Assembly: GCF_016595435.1 (NCBI RefSeq)
Contig: NZ_JAENIJ010000006.1
Span: forward strand, 62,001 to 126,000
Origin: Luteolibacter pohnpeiensis
Lineage (GTDB): Bacteria; Verrucomicrobiota; Verrucomicrobiia; Verrucomicrobiales; Akkermansiaceae
Direction: 5' to 3'
Length of the DNA stretch: 64,000 nt
Shown: piece by piece, positions 1 through 7,944 of the stretch
Layout of the letters: the number at the start of each line of letters is the position of its first letter
Numbering within the stretch: the first letter of the stretch is position 1
Position numbers and translations under genes: made by a program
The notes under the pieces: generated by a model
Database searches by the model: none
What the model was told of the DNA's origin: nothing
Seen by the model: only the letters and a program-made list of their open reading frames with translations

Positions 1-1
1 G

Positions 2-1738
2 GGGCAACCTTCGGTTGCAGATGGCATCCACTACGGCGGTGGTTGGGCACATGTCAGCAACACGCCTCTGAAGCTTTTCAAGCATTTCACCCACGAAGGT
101 GGCATTCGCGCGCCGATGATCATGCATTGGCCGGCAGGTTTTTCCGCCCAAAATACCTGGATCGAGCAACCGGCCCACTTGATTGATATCGTGGCAACGA
201 TCGCCGACGTGACTGCGGCACCACATCCCACCACTTACAACGGTCATGAGGTCTTGCCATTGGAGGGAGAAAGTCTCGTGCCGATGCTGGAGGGTGTAAC
301 ACTTCCAGATCGGGCACTTTATGTGGAGCACGAGGCCAACCGGATGATGCGGAAGGGGAAATGGAAATTGGTGACGGAAAACTTCACCGCATTCGATGAC
401 GAATTCTCAGCCCACCAGCGGCTGCTTTTCGACATGGAGGCGGATCCCGGTGAAAGCACCAATCTCGCATCGCAATATCCGGCGTTGGTCGTCGAGATGG
501 TGGATGAATGGAATGCGTGGGCGACCCGGGTCGGGCTTCCGGCCGGGCGTTTGATGGTGCCGCCGCCGGAAAATCTCACTCCCCCGGTGCTGGCAACGGA
601 CTTGTTCTTCGACTCGTTCAACCGGGACGATGCCACCGATATCGATACATCCGCTGCGGGCATGTGGGGCAGCTTGGTTCCTCCGCTCGGAGCGGATTCA
701 GCTTGGTATGAGGGTTACGAGGGCAGCGGTACGGCTTCGTCGATTCAAATTCAGGACGGCATTTTGCAAATGGCTGTAGGAGCGGGGATGAGTGAAAATG
801 GTTTGCGCCACAATTTCATCGATCCTGAAATCCTGGATGCTGGTGGTTTTTCGGTTTCCCTCAAGATCCTGCAAATCAACAGCGATAGCTCCGACACGGC
901 GAATCGCTATGCGGGGTTTGCTGTTGGACTCAATGAATCTGAAGCGTCAGGTGGAAATGACATCGCTACCGCCAGCCCGAAGCCATTCCGAGGCAATGGC
1001 AGCAATCTCGGCGTGGCCGATTGCTTTCTGGAGCTGGATTTGAACGGAAACGTGAAATGGTGGAGCGGTGGTGTGTTGCAGGCCACGGTGCCCGTCGGGG
1101 CCACGAGCGGCACTCTTACCGCTTCGTTCAAGTGCAGCAGTTTTGCCGCAGGCAGTTCCGTGACGATGAATGCCTATCTGGATGGAAACTTGCTGGATCT
1201 TGATCCAACAGGCCCGGGAACGGCAGCGACGTTTTCGTGGAAAGAATCGAATGCGAATTACCTGGGACTCAGTGCCCGGGCCAGCAGTCAGGTTTTGCTG
1301 GATAACGTTGCGGTTCGTTTGTTGCCGGTTTCTCAAGCCCTGGCCGTAAACTATGCCTTGGCGAGAGGTTTGGAATCGGCCGATGGAGATTTAGCGGCAA
1401 ATCCGGATGGAGACGGACTGAACAATTTCGGCGAATGGGCGTTTGGCACGGATCCGGATCTGCCGGATGACGAACTGGCGTCGACCTCGTTGATCCTGGA
1501 AGATGGGATTCTTCGTTTTGCTCACCGCAGGTTGGAGGGAATGTCGAATGACGGCTCAATCTACCACTACCTTGTCAGCGACGATTTACAAAACTGGCAA
1601 GAGGTGACAGCGGTGGAAGAATCGGCCAGTTCGCTTTCCAGCAGTCCGGGATACGAAGTGGTGACGCTGTCTTTGCCGGAGTCTGCCACCTCCGGGCGTG
1701 GAAAACTGTTTCTTAGGGTAATCGCAACCACTCCGTGA
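2..1738 (+). CDS. Secreted sulfatase, C-terminal part (5' end outside window)
   Basis: The frame is open from base 2, so the start and the catalytic formylglycine motif lie upstream. About 578 residues are visible. Residues 1-185 are the end of a type I sulfatase: 'HEGGIRAPMIMHWP', then 'DIVATIADV', and a C-terminal 'GKWKLV...LFDMEADPGESTNLA' subdomain. Residues from about 200 to 440 resemble a LamG/concanavalin-type beta-sandwich ('DLFFDSFNRDDATDIDTS' to 'LLDNVAVRLL'). The tail has the 'NPDGDGLNNFGEWAFGTDP' segment common at the ends of verrucomicrobial exported proteins. The likely role is desulfation of sulfated polysaccharides outside the cytoplasm. Sulfatase family is confident; the substrate cannot be told. 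Confidence 0.88.
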   Translation, partial: GQPSVADGIHYGGGWAHVSNTPLKLFKHFTHEGGIRAPMIMHWPAGFSAQNTWIEQPAHLIDIVATIADVTAAPHPTTYNGHEVLPLEGESLVPMLEGVTLPDRALYVEHEANRMMRKGKWKLVTENFTAFDDEFSAHQRLLFDMEADPGESTNLASQYPALVVEMVDEWNAWATRVGLPAGRLMVPPPENLTPPVLATDLFFDSFNRDDATDIDTSAAGMWGSLVPPLGADSAWYEGYEGSGTASSIQIQDGILQMAVGAGMSENGLRHNFIDPEILDAGGFSVSLKILQINSDSSDTANRYAGFAVGLNESEASGGNDIATASPKPFRGNGSNLGVADCFLELDLNGNVKWWSGGVLQATVPVGATSGTLTASFKCSSFAAGSSVTMNAYLDGNLLDLDPTGPGTAATFSWKESNANYLGLSARASSQVLLDNVAVRLLPVSQALAVNYALARGLESADGDLAANPDGDGLNNFGEWAFGTDPDLPDDELASTSLILEDGILRFAHRRLEGMSNDGSIYHYLVSDDLQNWQEVTAVEESASSLSSSPGYEVVTLSLPESATSGRGKLFLRVIATTP

Positions 1739-1765
1739 GGAATAGGAGGGGTCGCATCTAATGGC

Positions 1766-1804
1766 AAAAGGCCGGTTCCGAGTGCATCGGAGCCGGCCTT
1801 TTTG
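1766..1804. terminator. Bidirectional intrinsic terminator between sulfatase and trxA
   Basis: A long GC-rich hairpin has arms 1766-1781 and 1787-1802, containing AAGGCCGG and CCGGCCTT with one G-T wobble and a 5-base loop. It is flanked by an A-run on the left and a T-run on the right, so it can end transcription of both convergent genes. Confidence 0.85.
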
Positions 1805-1835
1805 TTAAAAAATTGAGGAGGTTGGGAGGGGCAAA

Positions 1836-2156
1836 TCAGGCGAGAGCAAGAAGCTTTGCCTTGATTTGGTCTTTGGTGACGTTGGCTCCAACGATTTGAT
1901 CCTTCACCTCTCCGTTCTTGAAGAACAGAAGCAGGGGAATCGATTTCACGTTGAACTTCACAGCGAGGTCTCGGGAATCATCCACGTTGACTTTGCCGAC
2001 GACGGCTTGACCTTCAAGATCAGCAGAAACCTGTTCGATCACAGGGCCGATCATTTTGCAGGGTCCGCACCATTCTGCCCAGAAATCGACCAAAACTGGT
2101 TTGTCGGATTCGAGGACTTCGGTTTGGAAATTCGTGTCTGTAAATTGGTGAGACAT
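1836..2156 (-). CDS. trxA: Thioredoxin
   Basis: A 106-residue protein with the canonical redox motif WCGPC (Cys30, Cys33) after 'VLVDFWAE', and the cis-proline region 'SIPLLLFF'. Length and layout match classical cytosolic thioredoxin, which reduces protein disulfides and is itself reduced by thioredoxin reductase. There is no signal peptide. It stands alone on the minus strand, with a strong terminator 32 bases beyond its stop. Confidence is high because the whole fold is present. Confidence 0.97.
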   Translation of the reverse strand: MSHQFTDTNFQTEVLESDKPVLVDFWAEWCGPCKMIGPVIEQVSADLEGQAVVGKVNVDDSRDLAVKFNVKSIPLLLFFKNGEVKDQIVGANVTKDQIKAKLLALA

Positions 2157-2192
2157 GGCAGGAGGAAGATGGATGTGCCGGGAGCTTACGTC

Positions 2193-2225
2193 AAGAGCCG
2201 CTCCGCAGATCGCGAAACGGCTCTT
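2193..2225. other. Inverted repeat, possible weak terminator
   Basis: Perfect 8-base arms AAGAGCCG (2193-2200) and CGGCTCTT (2218-2225) enclose a 17-base loop. It lies between the 25-codon minus-strand ORF and trxA. A short T-run follows on the plus strand and almost none on the minus strand, so a terminator role for the upstream minus-strand genes is only possible. Confidence 0.35.
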
Positions 2226-2246
2226 TTGAACAGTGAAAATCCTAGA

Positions 2247-2324
2247 TTAGCTCAAGCCGCATGCGGAAAACGCAACGAAAGCGACGGCGAGAGCGATCAG
2301 GATGTTGATGATTGGAAGGACCAT
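2247..2324 (-). CDS. Candidate 25-residue hydrophobic small protein
   Basis: ATG at 2322-2324 opens a 25-codon frame ending TAA at 2247. The product begins MVLPIINILIALAVAFVAFS and ends ACGLS: one membrane-length hydrophobic stretch with a Cys near the end. It lies 36 bases downstream of the Pro/Ala-rich membrane protein on the same strand, so co-transcription is plausible. No clear Shine-Dalgarno is visible, but few genes in this window have one. It could be a small membrane protein, a tiny lipoprotein-like peptide or a chance frame; sequence alone cannot decide. Confidence 0.4.
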   Translation of the reverse strand: MVLPIINILIALAVAFVAFSACGLS

Positions 2325-2360
2325 GGTTTTTTAAGGATTTAGAGTTTAGAAAGTTACTTC

Positions 2361-2990
2361 TTAGTCCATCAGGTGGGAGAGGCCTGGCTCGTCGATGTCT
2401 TCAGCGCCGGTCCAGACGTTGGCAACCATCAGTTGAGCAACGAGAACGACGATGGCGGCAACAAAGCCAACAATCGCGACTGCCTTCAAAGCGCCGGTTT
2501 CTTCTTCCTCATCGTCTTCGATGATCGTAGCGGAGCCGAAGTTGACCGGAGGAGGAGTGGATTGCAGAGGCATGGTTGCCTTTGGCAAAGTGGCTGCGCC
2601 TGGGAGAGTGGCGGCGCCTGGAGCTGCTGCCGCTGGAGTGGTGGCAAGCTTGACGGTAGGGGCCGGGCGGGCGGCCGGAGCGGCAGGTGCTGCTGCGGTC
2701 TTGAGAGGAACGGTAGGAGCCGGTGCTGGTGGGCGGGGTGCGCCAGCTGGTGCTGGAGGAGCCGGAGCCGCAGGTGCGGATGGAGCGACTGGAGGAGCCG
2801 CCGCAGCTGGAATGGAAGGCGCAGGAGGTGCGGTAGGAACTGGTGGCTTCACAGGTGCTGGTGCGGAAGGGGCTGGAGGAGCTGGCGGTGCATCAGCTGC
2901 TTTGAGCGTCACGCGCACAGTTTCTTTCTTCAATGGAACGCTCGATGTCTGTTTGGACGGAGCCGGCGGCTGGTTTTCGTTTTCGCTCAT
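2361..2990 (-). CDS. Pro/Ala-rich protein with C-terminal membrane anchor
   Basis: A 209-residue protein of unknown function. Residues 1-35 are polar and end in 'ETVRVTLKAAD'. Residues of about 35-145 are almost entirely Pro and Ala with short charged breaks, which should be extended and disordered. An acidic patch (DDEEEE) precedes one strong membrane helix near residues 168-190 ('AVAIVGFVAAIVVLVAQLMVA'), followed by a short tail. With no signal peptide, a tail-anchored topology with the Pro-rich arm in the cytoplasm is the simplest inference. The arm could span the cell wall only if the orientation is reversed. The opposite strand is also open because of the biased composition. Confidence 0.75.
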   Translation of the reverse strand: MSENENQPPAPSKQTSSVPLKKETVRVTLKAADAPPAPPAPSAPAPVKPPVPTAPPAPSIPAAAAPPVAPSAPAAPAPPAPAGAPRPPAPAPTVPLKTAAAPAAPAARPAPTVKLATTPAAAAPGAATLPGAATLPKATMPLQSTPPPVNFGSATIIEDDEEEETGALKAVAIVGFVAAIVVLVAQLMVANVWTGAEDIDEPGLSHLMD

Positions 2991-3188
2991 GAATGGCAGG
3001 CGGTTTTATTAGAGGCTTTGAGACTCCGAATTAGCCAAGTCGTTTCGATGGTGTCAAACCCCCAGCAGGATTTCTTCCAATCAGGAGTGGATTTTTTTGA
3101 AAATTGGGCATTTAGGAGAAGATTTTGCGGTCAATTGAGATTTGAATGGGAAATCTAGGCAGGACTGAGTCAGATTCCGCCCAGCCCC

Positions 3189-4706
3189 ATGTCCTCCGAG
3201 AAGACTGCCATTACCCCGACGCGCGCCCAGGATTTTCCTGAGTGGTACCAGCAAGTGATCAAAGCCGCCGACCTGGCGGAAAATTCCGAAACCCGCGGCT
3301 GCATGGTGATCAAACCGTGGGGCTACGGCATCTGGGAATTGATCCAACAACAAATGGATCGCATGTTCAAAGCGACCGGCCATCAGAACGCCTACTTCCC
3401 GCTGTTGATCCCTCTTTCCTATCTGGAGCGTGAGGCGGAGCACGCGGAAGGTTTCGCCACCGAGTGCGCCGTCGTCACCCATCATCGCCTCGAAGCGGTG
3501 AAGGATGAAGAAACCGGTAAGACCAAAATGGTCCCAAGCGGCGAGTTGGCGGAGCCTTACGTCATCCGGCCGACTTCCGAGACCATCATCGGCGCGGCAT
3601 TCGCCCGTTGGGTCCAATCTTACCGCGATCTCCCACTGTTGATTAACCAGTGGGCGAACGTGATGCGTTGGGAAATGCGCCCACGGATGTTCCTGAGAAC
3701 GGCTGAATTCCTCTGGCAAGAAGGCCATACCGCCCATGAAACCAAGCAGGAGGCGATCGATGAAACCCGCCAGATGCATCGGGTTTACGAAGAATTTCTC
3801 CGCGATCATTTGGCGATTCCGGTCATCCCAGGCGAAAAAACCGAAAACGAACGATTCCCCGGTGCCGATATGACGCTCACGGTGGAAGCGATGGTGCAGG
3901 ATAAAAAATCGATCCAAGCCGGCACATCGCACTTCCTCGGACAAAATTTCTCCAAAGCGCAGAACATTTGCTTCACCGGCCGTGACGGCACTCAGGAATT
4001 TGCCTACACCACCTCATGGGGAGTTTCCACCCGCATGATCGGCACTTTGATCATGGCACATTCGGACGATGACGGATTAGTCCTGCCTCCCCGGGTGGCG
4101 ACCCAGCAGATCGTCATTCTGCCAATCACGCCGAAGGAAGACACCAAAGACGCCGTGCTTGCCTCCTGCCAGGCGCTTGCTGAAACCCTGCGAAACCAGA
4201 ATTTCCACGGAGACCCGCTGCGCGTTCTGGTCGATACCCGCGATCTCAATGGCGGCGTCAAAAAGTGGGAATGGGTGAAAAAAGGAGTGCCGATCCGGAT
4301 CGAAATCGGCCCGCGCGATGTCGAATCCAGAAAAGTCTGCATCCAGCGCCGGGATCAAGCGGTTAAGGATAAGGAATTTGCTGACAAAGAAGACTTCATC
4401 CGCCGTGCCTCCGATCTGTTAGGAGAAATCCACAAAGCCCTGCTCGATAAAGCCACCCAGTTCCGCGATGAAAATATCAGCAAGTGCGGTGACTTGGATG
4501 AATTCCATCAGCACTGGAGCCAGGACAATCCCGGTTGGTTGCTCACTCCATGGGCAGGCAGCCCGGATCAAGAGGATGTTCTGTCAAAACAGCACAAAAT
4601 CACCATCCGCTGCATGCCGATCGATGGCCAGAATGGTGAGGAAGCCGCCTGCATCCTCACCGGCAAAATGACCCAAGCCCGCGCCATCTGGGGACGGAGT
4701 TATTAG
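3189..4706 (+). CDS. proS: Prolyl-tRNA synthetase, archaeal/eukaryotic-type
   Basis: A 505-residue class II aminoacyl-tRNA synthetase that charges tRNA-Pro. The layout is the short form without the bacterial editing insertion: 'GCMVIKPWGYGIWELIQ' near residue 37, motif 1 around 'NAYFPLLIPLSYL', motif 2 'RWEMRPRMFLRTAEFLWQEGHTAH', motif 3 'GVSTRMIGTLIMAHSDDDGLVLPP', then the anticodon domain and the C-terminal extension of this class ending in Tyr ('GRSY'). Family members often carry a Cys4 zinc site in that extension. Here several of those positions are not Cys ('PWAGSPDQED', 'AACILTGK'), so the site looks degenerate. It appears to be monocistronic. Confidence 0.96.
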   Translation: MSSEKTAITPTRAQDFPEWYQQVIKAADLAENSETRGCMVIKPWGYGIWELIQQQMDRMFKATGHQNAYFPLLIPLSYLEREAEHAEGFATECAVVTHHRLEAVKDEETGKTKMVPSGELAEPYVIRPTSETIIGAAFARWVQSYRDLPLLINQWANVMRWEMRPRMFLRTAEFLWQEGHTAHETKQEAIDETRQMHRVYEEFLRDHLAIPVIPGEKTENERFPGADMTLTVEAMVQDKKSIQAGTSHFLGQNFSKAQNICFTGRDGTQEFAYTTSWGVSTRMIGTLIMAHSDDDGLVLPPRVATQQIVILPITPKEDTKDAVLASCQALAETLRNQNFHGDPLRVLVDTRDLNGGVKKWEWVKKGVPIRIEIGPRDVESRKVCIQRRDQAVKDKEFADKEDFIRRASDLLGEIHKALLDKATQFRDENISKCGDLDEFHQHWSQDNPGWLLTPWAGSPDQEDVLSKQHKITIRCMPIDGQNGEEAACILTGKMTQARAIWGRSY

Positions 4707-4764
4707 GCTGATTCTGTGCTCTTTAATTAGCTCCGGGCGCCATGCGTTCGGAGCGCATGTGTCC

Positions 4765-4995
4765 TCATGGTGCTGGATTCAAATCGTCTCTGGCGTAGAG
4801 CTCCAAAAAACCGCACTGGTTACAGCGGTACGCTCCGATGGCGCTACCTTTTCCTTTGGGTCGTTTGATGAACAAGCCACCCCAGAATGACTTTCTCGGT
4901 TTTCCTTCGGACCATTTACTTACGAGAATCCCTCCATGAGTGTAATCCGGGATATAGCCTCGGACCATCAGACTCTCGCATTTCTGATAGCGCAT
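4765..4995 (-). CDS. Small zinc-ribbon-like protein (DUF6487-like)
   Basis: A 76-residue protein. The pattern 'MVRGYIPDY...W.EGKPRKSFWGGLFIK...AYRCNQCGFLELYA' resembles the DUF6487 family, which normally has one CxxC near the N terminus and a second in 'YRCxxCG'. The second pair is intact. In the first, the leading Cys is replaced by Tyr (YQKC), so zinc binding may be altered. Function is unknown. It lies alone between proS and tRNA-Arg, on the opposite strand to proS. Confidence 0.65.
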   Translation of the reverse strand: MRYQKCESLMVRGYIPDYTHGGILVSKWSEGKPRKSFWGGLFIKRPKGKGSAIGAYRCNQCGFLELYARDDLNPAP

Positions 4996-5173
4996 TTTTA
5001 GAAATTTTCAATGCTGAGAAGTCTTCGGGACCACATCGTCGGCCTGCATATACCAACGAAGGCGGCGAGTTGCTTCACCGTGAAATCGATTCGTCAGCCA
5101 TCTAGCAAGCCCCCCAATTTCAGCCTCATCCCCAATCTTTGGTGTAGACCCCAATTTCACTCCATTTGGACAA

Positions 5174-5207
5174 AGAAAAACCCCGTAACCTTTTGAGTTA
5201 CAGGGTT
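5174..5207 (-). terminator. Intrinsic terminator after tRNA-Arg
   Basis: On the minus strand, AACCCTGTAAC pairs with GTTACGGGGTT around a 7-base loop (arms 5197-5207 and 5179-5189), with one mismatch. A run of U residues follows (5176-5180). It starts 7 bases after the tRNA 3' end. Confidence 0.8.
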
Positions 5208-5213
5208 GAAAAG

Positions 5214-5290
<77 letters not shown>

Positions 5291-5382
5291 TTTGCGCTCA
5301 GCGCGGGCGGAAAGAAAGCCCAGTTTGGCCACGGATGTCAAGAAATTCAGCGGAACTTTTTCCGTTTTTTGGATCTTTTCTG

Positions 5383-6180
5383 TTACACGTGGAAATAGTG
5401 CCGCAATGCTTCGATCGCTCCGGCGGAATGGTCGGCTTTTGCTAGAAATCCGCCGCTTGCGAGAACCTTGGTTTTAATGGCCTCCACCGAGTTTCCAGGG
5501 CAGGCAATCATGCCAGCGTGAGTGGAATCAAGCATGGCGAGATCGTTGTGGCTGTCTCCTATCGCAAAGCATTGAGGGGCGGCGATTTTGAAGTTTGAGG
5601 CGACTTCGGTGAGGCTGCTGCCTTTTTGGAAATCGAGATGGCCGAACCGCAGATAGATGGAATTGCGTTGCCAGCTGAGTTTTGGATTTTCAGCTGCAAG
5701 GTTCCGGATTCGTTGCTCGATCCAGTCCATCTCTTCATCGGTGCGTGAGATCAGGCCTGCGGGATCGCCGCTCGTTTCGACCCATTGGGCACCGGTGTGC
5801 TCTTCGATGTCCTTTCGTATCGAATCCAGCAGCTTGCGGGATTTTTTGAACAAGCGGCGGATTTCTTTCTCACACTTCTTGTTCCACTCCGTGTGAGGAA
5901 GGTAGCGACCGAGTGGATTTGGAAAGTAGATCTCCCTTTCACGCGCAACCACGAAATCCGGTAAAAAGGGGAATCGGCTTTCGATGAATCCATCGATGAC
6001 TTGGGGCATCGACCGGCCGGTATTGATGCCCCAAATGGCATTTTTCTCCGTTCGCAGTTGCTGAATGAGGACAAAAAAATCCGCCCAAACCGGTGGTTGG
6101 GCGGATGGATCGTGAAGCGTGCCGTCGAAATCGAAAGATAGGACGGCAGAAGCGGTAGCTGGCAGCTGAAGAGGCTTCAT
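5383..6180 (-). CDS. HAD-superfamily hydrolase (type IIB, Cof/SPP-like)
   Basis: A 265-residue cytosolic protein. Motif I is 'FDFDGTLHDP' (nucleophile and acid/base Asp), and motif IV is 'AIGDSHNDLAMLD', binding Mg. The large cap between them, with 'INTGRSMPQV', fits the IIB branch that includes sugar-phosphate and sucrose-phosphate phosphatases. The substrate cannot be told. It starts 13 bases after the second ExbD stop, so it is probably the last gene of the minus-strand envelope operon, although it has no obvious link to that function. Confidence 0.82.
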   Translation of the reverse strand: MKPLQLPATASAVLSFDFDGTLHDPSAQPPVWADFFVLIQQLRTEKNAIWGINTGRSMPQVIDGFIESRFPFLPDFVVAREREIYFPNPLGRYLPHTEWNKKCEKEIRRLFKKSRKLLDSIRKDIEEHTGAQWVETSGDPAGLISRTDEEMDWIEQRIRNLAAENPKLSWQRNSIYLRFGHLDFQKGSSLTEVASNFKIAAPQCFAIGDSHNDLAMLDSTHAGMIACPGNSVEAIKTKVLASGGFLAKADHSAGAIEALRHYFHV

Positions 6181-6193
6181 GCTGCCGGCGAAT

Positions 6194-6652
6194 TTATTCC
6201 GCAGATCCTGCTTGGAAAGTCACGCTGGAGATTTTCGCACGGCTCAAAGCATCGAGCACGTCGACCACCCGGGTGTAGCGTGCCAAGTCGTTCGCATAAA
6301 TGGTGACGAGGACATCGGATTGAGAGGCGACACTACTTTCATGCAGCTGATACAGAGTTCCCGCCAGTTCCGGCAGATTTTTGCTCTCAGGTGAATCAAG
6401 CGGATCGTCGTTCAGGTAGACTTGGCCATCGTCCTCAATGCGGATGGAGATTTCATCCGGCATCAAGGTTTCGGTATCAGTCGGTACGGTGCCTGGCAGC
6501 TTGGTAATGTGTTCGTTTTCCGTTTGCACGTTTGCGGCGGCAACCATGAAGTAGAGCAGAATCACGAACACGACGTCGACCATTGGAGCGATTTGGAACC
6601 CAAGATGGACTTCGGAAGATTTTTTGTGTCTAGCGCGGCCTTTTTTTCTCAT
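6194..6652 (-). CDS. exbD: ExbD/TolR-family proton-channel subunit (second copy)
   Basis: A 152-residue protein with a basic cytoplasmic N terminus and one membrane helix holding the essential Asp (Asp26 in 'QIAPMVDVVFVILLYFMV'). A periplasmic ExbD domain follows, with 'EISIRIEDDGQVYLNDDPL' and 'VLVTIYANDLARYTRVVDVLDAL'. With ExbB it should form a proton-driven motor in the inner membrane that powers an envelope partner. It starts 5 bases after the preceding exbD stop. It differs clearly from that copy, so the pair is not a recent duplication. Confidence 0.9.
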   Translation of the reverse strand: MRKKGRARHKKSSEVHLGFQIAPMVDVVFVILLYFMVAAANVQTENEHITKLPGTVPTDTETLMPDEISIRIEDDGQVYLNDDPLDSPESKNLPELAGTLYQLHESSVASQSDVLVTIYANDLARYTRVVDVLDALSRAKISSVTFQAGSAE

Positions 6653-6657
6653 GGGAT

Positions 6658-7095
6658 TTATCGGTTAGAGGCTGCGAAGGCGATATCGGCGATACCGGCT
6701 TGGCCGATGATATTCATGATTCGCTGGATTTCAGAAGCTGGAAGCTGAGCGTCACCACGAATGACGACGCGCAAATTATCATCCTTCTTTTTGCGGTCTT
6801 GAAGAATGGGAATCAGGTCCGCCCAGTTCTCAAAGATCTTATCATCCACCACAAGGACACCTTTATCGATGTCCTTGTTCCAGCGGAGGTTGATCGCCAT
6901 CTCATGCTTGACCATCGACTGCTCGCGTTTTTTCGCGTTTGGTGAAATGGGCAAGGTGAGTTTCTTATCAACCTTCAGAACTTCCGCTGATGTGATCGTC
7001 ACAAAGAAGACGAGCAGCACCAGCAGAACGTCGATCATGGGTGCGATTTGGAACTCGGGTTCCCCGCTATCTCCTCCTCCTCCGCCGCCGGCCAT
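6658..7095 (-). CDS. exbD: ExbD/TolR-family proton-channel subunit (first copy)
   Basis: A 145-residue protein. A Gly-rich N terminus (six Gly in a row) leads into one membrane helix with the conserved Asp22 ('QIAPMIDVLLVLLVFFV'). The periplasmic domain includes 'AINLRWNKDIDKGVLVVDDKIFENWADLIPILQ' in pieces and 'VVIRGDAQLPASEIQRIMNIIGQAGI'. It is the inner-membrane motor partner of the ExbB encoded 40 bases upstream in the same transcript. Two successive non-identical exbD genes after one exbB suggest a motor with mixed ExbD subunits. Confidence 0.9.
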   Translation of the reverse strand: MAGGGGGGDSGEPEFQIAPMIDVLLVLLVFFVTITSAEVLKVDKKLTLPISPNAKKREQSMVKHEMAINLRWNKDIDKGVLVVDDKIFENWADLIPILQDRKKKDDNLRVVIRGDAQLPASEIQRIMNIIGQAGIADIAFAASNR

Positions 7096-7135
7096 ATGAG
7101 TGTGATGTTAAATGGTTGGAATGGGTGACAACAGA

Positions 7136-7900
7136 TCAGCCTTCTGGAGCTTCGATCCAGTTTGGCATGGCTGCGTAAGTTTCTTCCTGACCGACGTCTG
7201 CGTTTTGCAAGTAATCGTAAGGAGCATTGCGGAACAGGCGCTCTGATTGCTCTTGCAGTTGGTGAATGGCACCTTGGAGACGGTTACGCAGGAAGTAGAA
7301 CGCTGCGAAGGAAGGAATGGCGACAAGAAGTCCTGTTGCCGTAGCGACGAGCACCTCACCGATGTGCTGGGCAAGGCCACCCACATCGCTCAAGCCGCTG
7401 GCACCGAGGCTGCCGAAAGCACCTCTCATCCCGCCGACGGTTCCAAGCAGCCCGATCATCGGGGCGCAAACACCGATAACCGAAAGATAGTTGATCCGGG
7501 TTTGGAGGGTGGAGTTGATTTTATCCACGGTGGCGTAAAGGGTTTCTTCGGTTGCGTCCTTGCCGTGGCCAACGGAGCCGAGGGAAGAGCGAACCACTTC
7601 ACAGAACGGGCTGAAGCCAGCGCGCATTGCCTGATAAGCACCCACATAGTCACCAGCCCGGAACAGTTCCTGAGCGGTTGCGACATCCACCGGTGGAGTC
7701 ATTTTCTTTTTACCGGTGCGAAGTGTCACGTCAATGATGAGCCAGACCATCGCGATCGAGCAAACAAGCAGAAGGTGCATCACCCAGCCGCCTTCCTGGT
7801 AGGTGCTGAACAGGGTTTTTTTCTCGGGTTCGGCACCGAAAGCGACGACTGGAAGGAGGAACAGCGCGGTGGTGAGGGCTGTTTTGAGGGGCATTTTCAT
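7136..7900 (-). CDS. exbB: MotA/TolQ/ExbB-family proton channel protein
   Basis: A 254-residue protein. An N-terminal signal-like segment (residues 1-22, cut after VAFGA) precedes a membrane helix at about 37-57 ('VMHLLLVCSIAMVWLIIDV'). A cytoplasmic loop follows, then two further helices carrying the family signature 'GVCAPMIGLLGTVGGMRGAF' and 'IGEVLVATATGLLVAIPSFAAFYFL'. It forms the pentameric channel of the ExbB-ExbD motor. An extra N-terminal signal-like helix is common in ExbB proteins of this lineage. It lies 44 bases after the TPR gene and 40 bases before the first exbD. Confidence 0.92.
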   Translation of the reverse strand: MKMPLKTALTTALFLLPVVAFGAEPEKKTLFSTYQEGGWVMHLLLVCSIAMVWLIIDVTLRTGKKKMTPPVDVATAQELFRAGDYVGAYQAMRAGFSPFCEVVRSSLGSVGHGKDATEETLYATVDKINSTLQTRINYLSVIGVCAPMIGLLGTVGGMRGAFGSLGASGLSDVGGLAQHIGEVLVATATGLLVAIPSFAAFYFLRNRLQGAIHQLQEQSERLFRNAPYDYLQNADVGQEETYAAMPNWIEAPEG

Positions 7901-7944
7901 ATCAGGTTCTTGCGTGGATTCTTGTTAAAGACGGTGGATCGTGG

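Noticed and set aside
2452..3012. Long plus-strand Ala/Gly-rich frame
   Set aside because: It is the mirror of the Pro/Ala codons in the minus-strand membrane protein; its composition is a by-product of that gene's bias.
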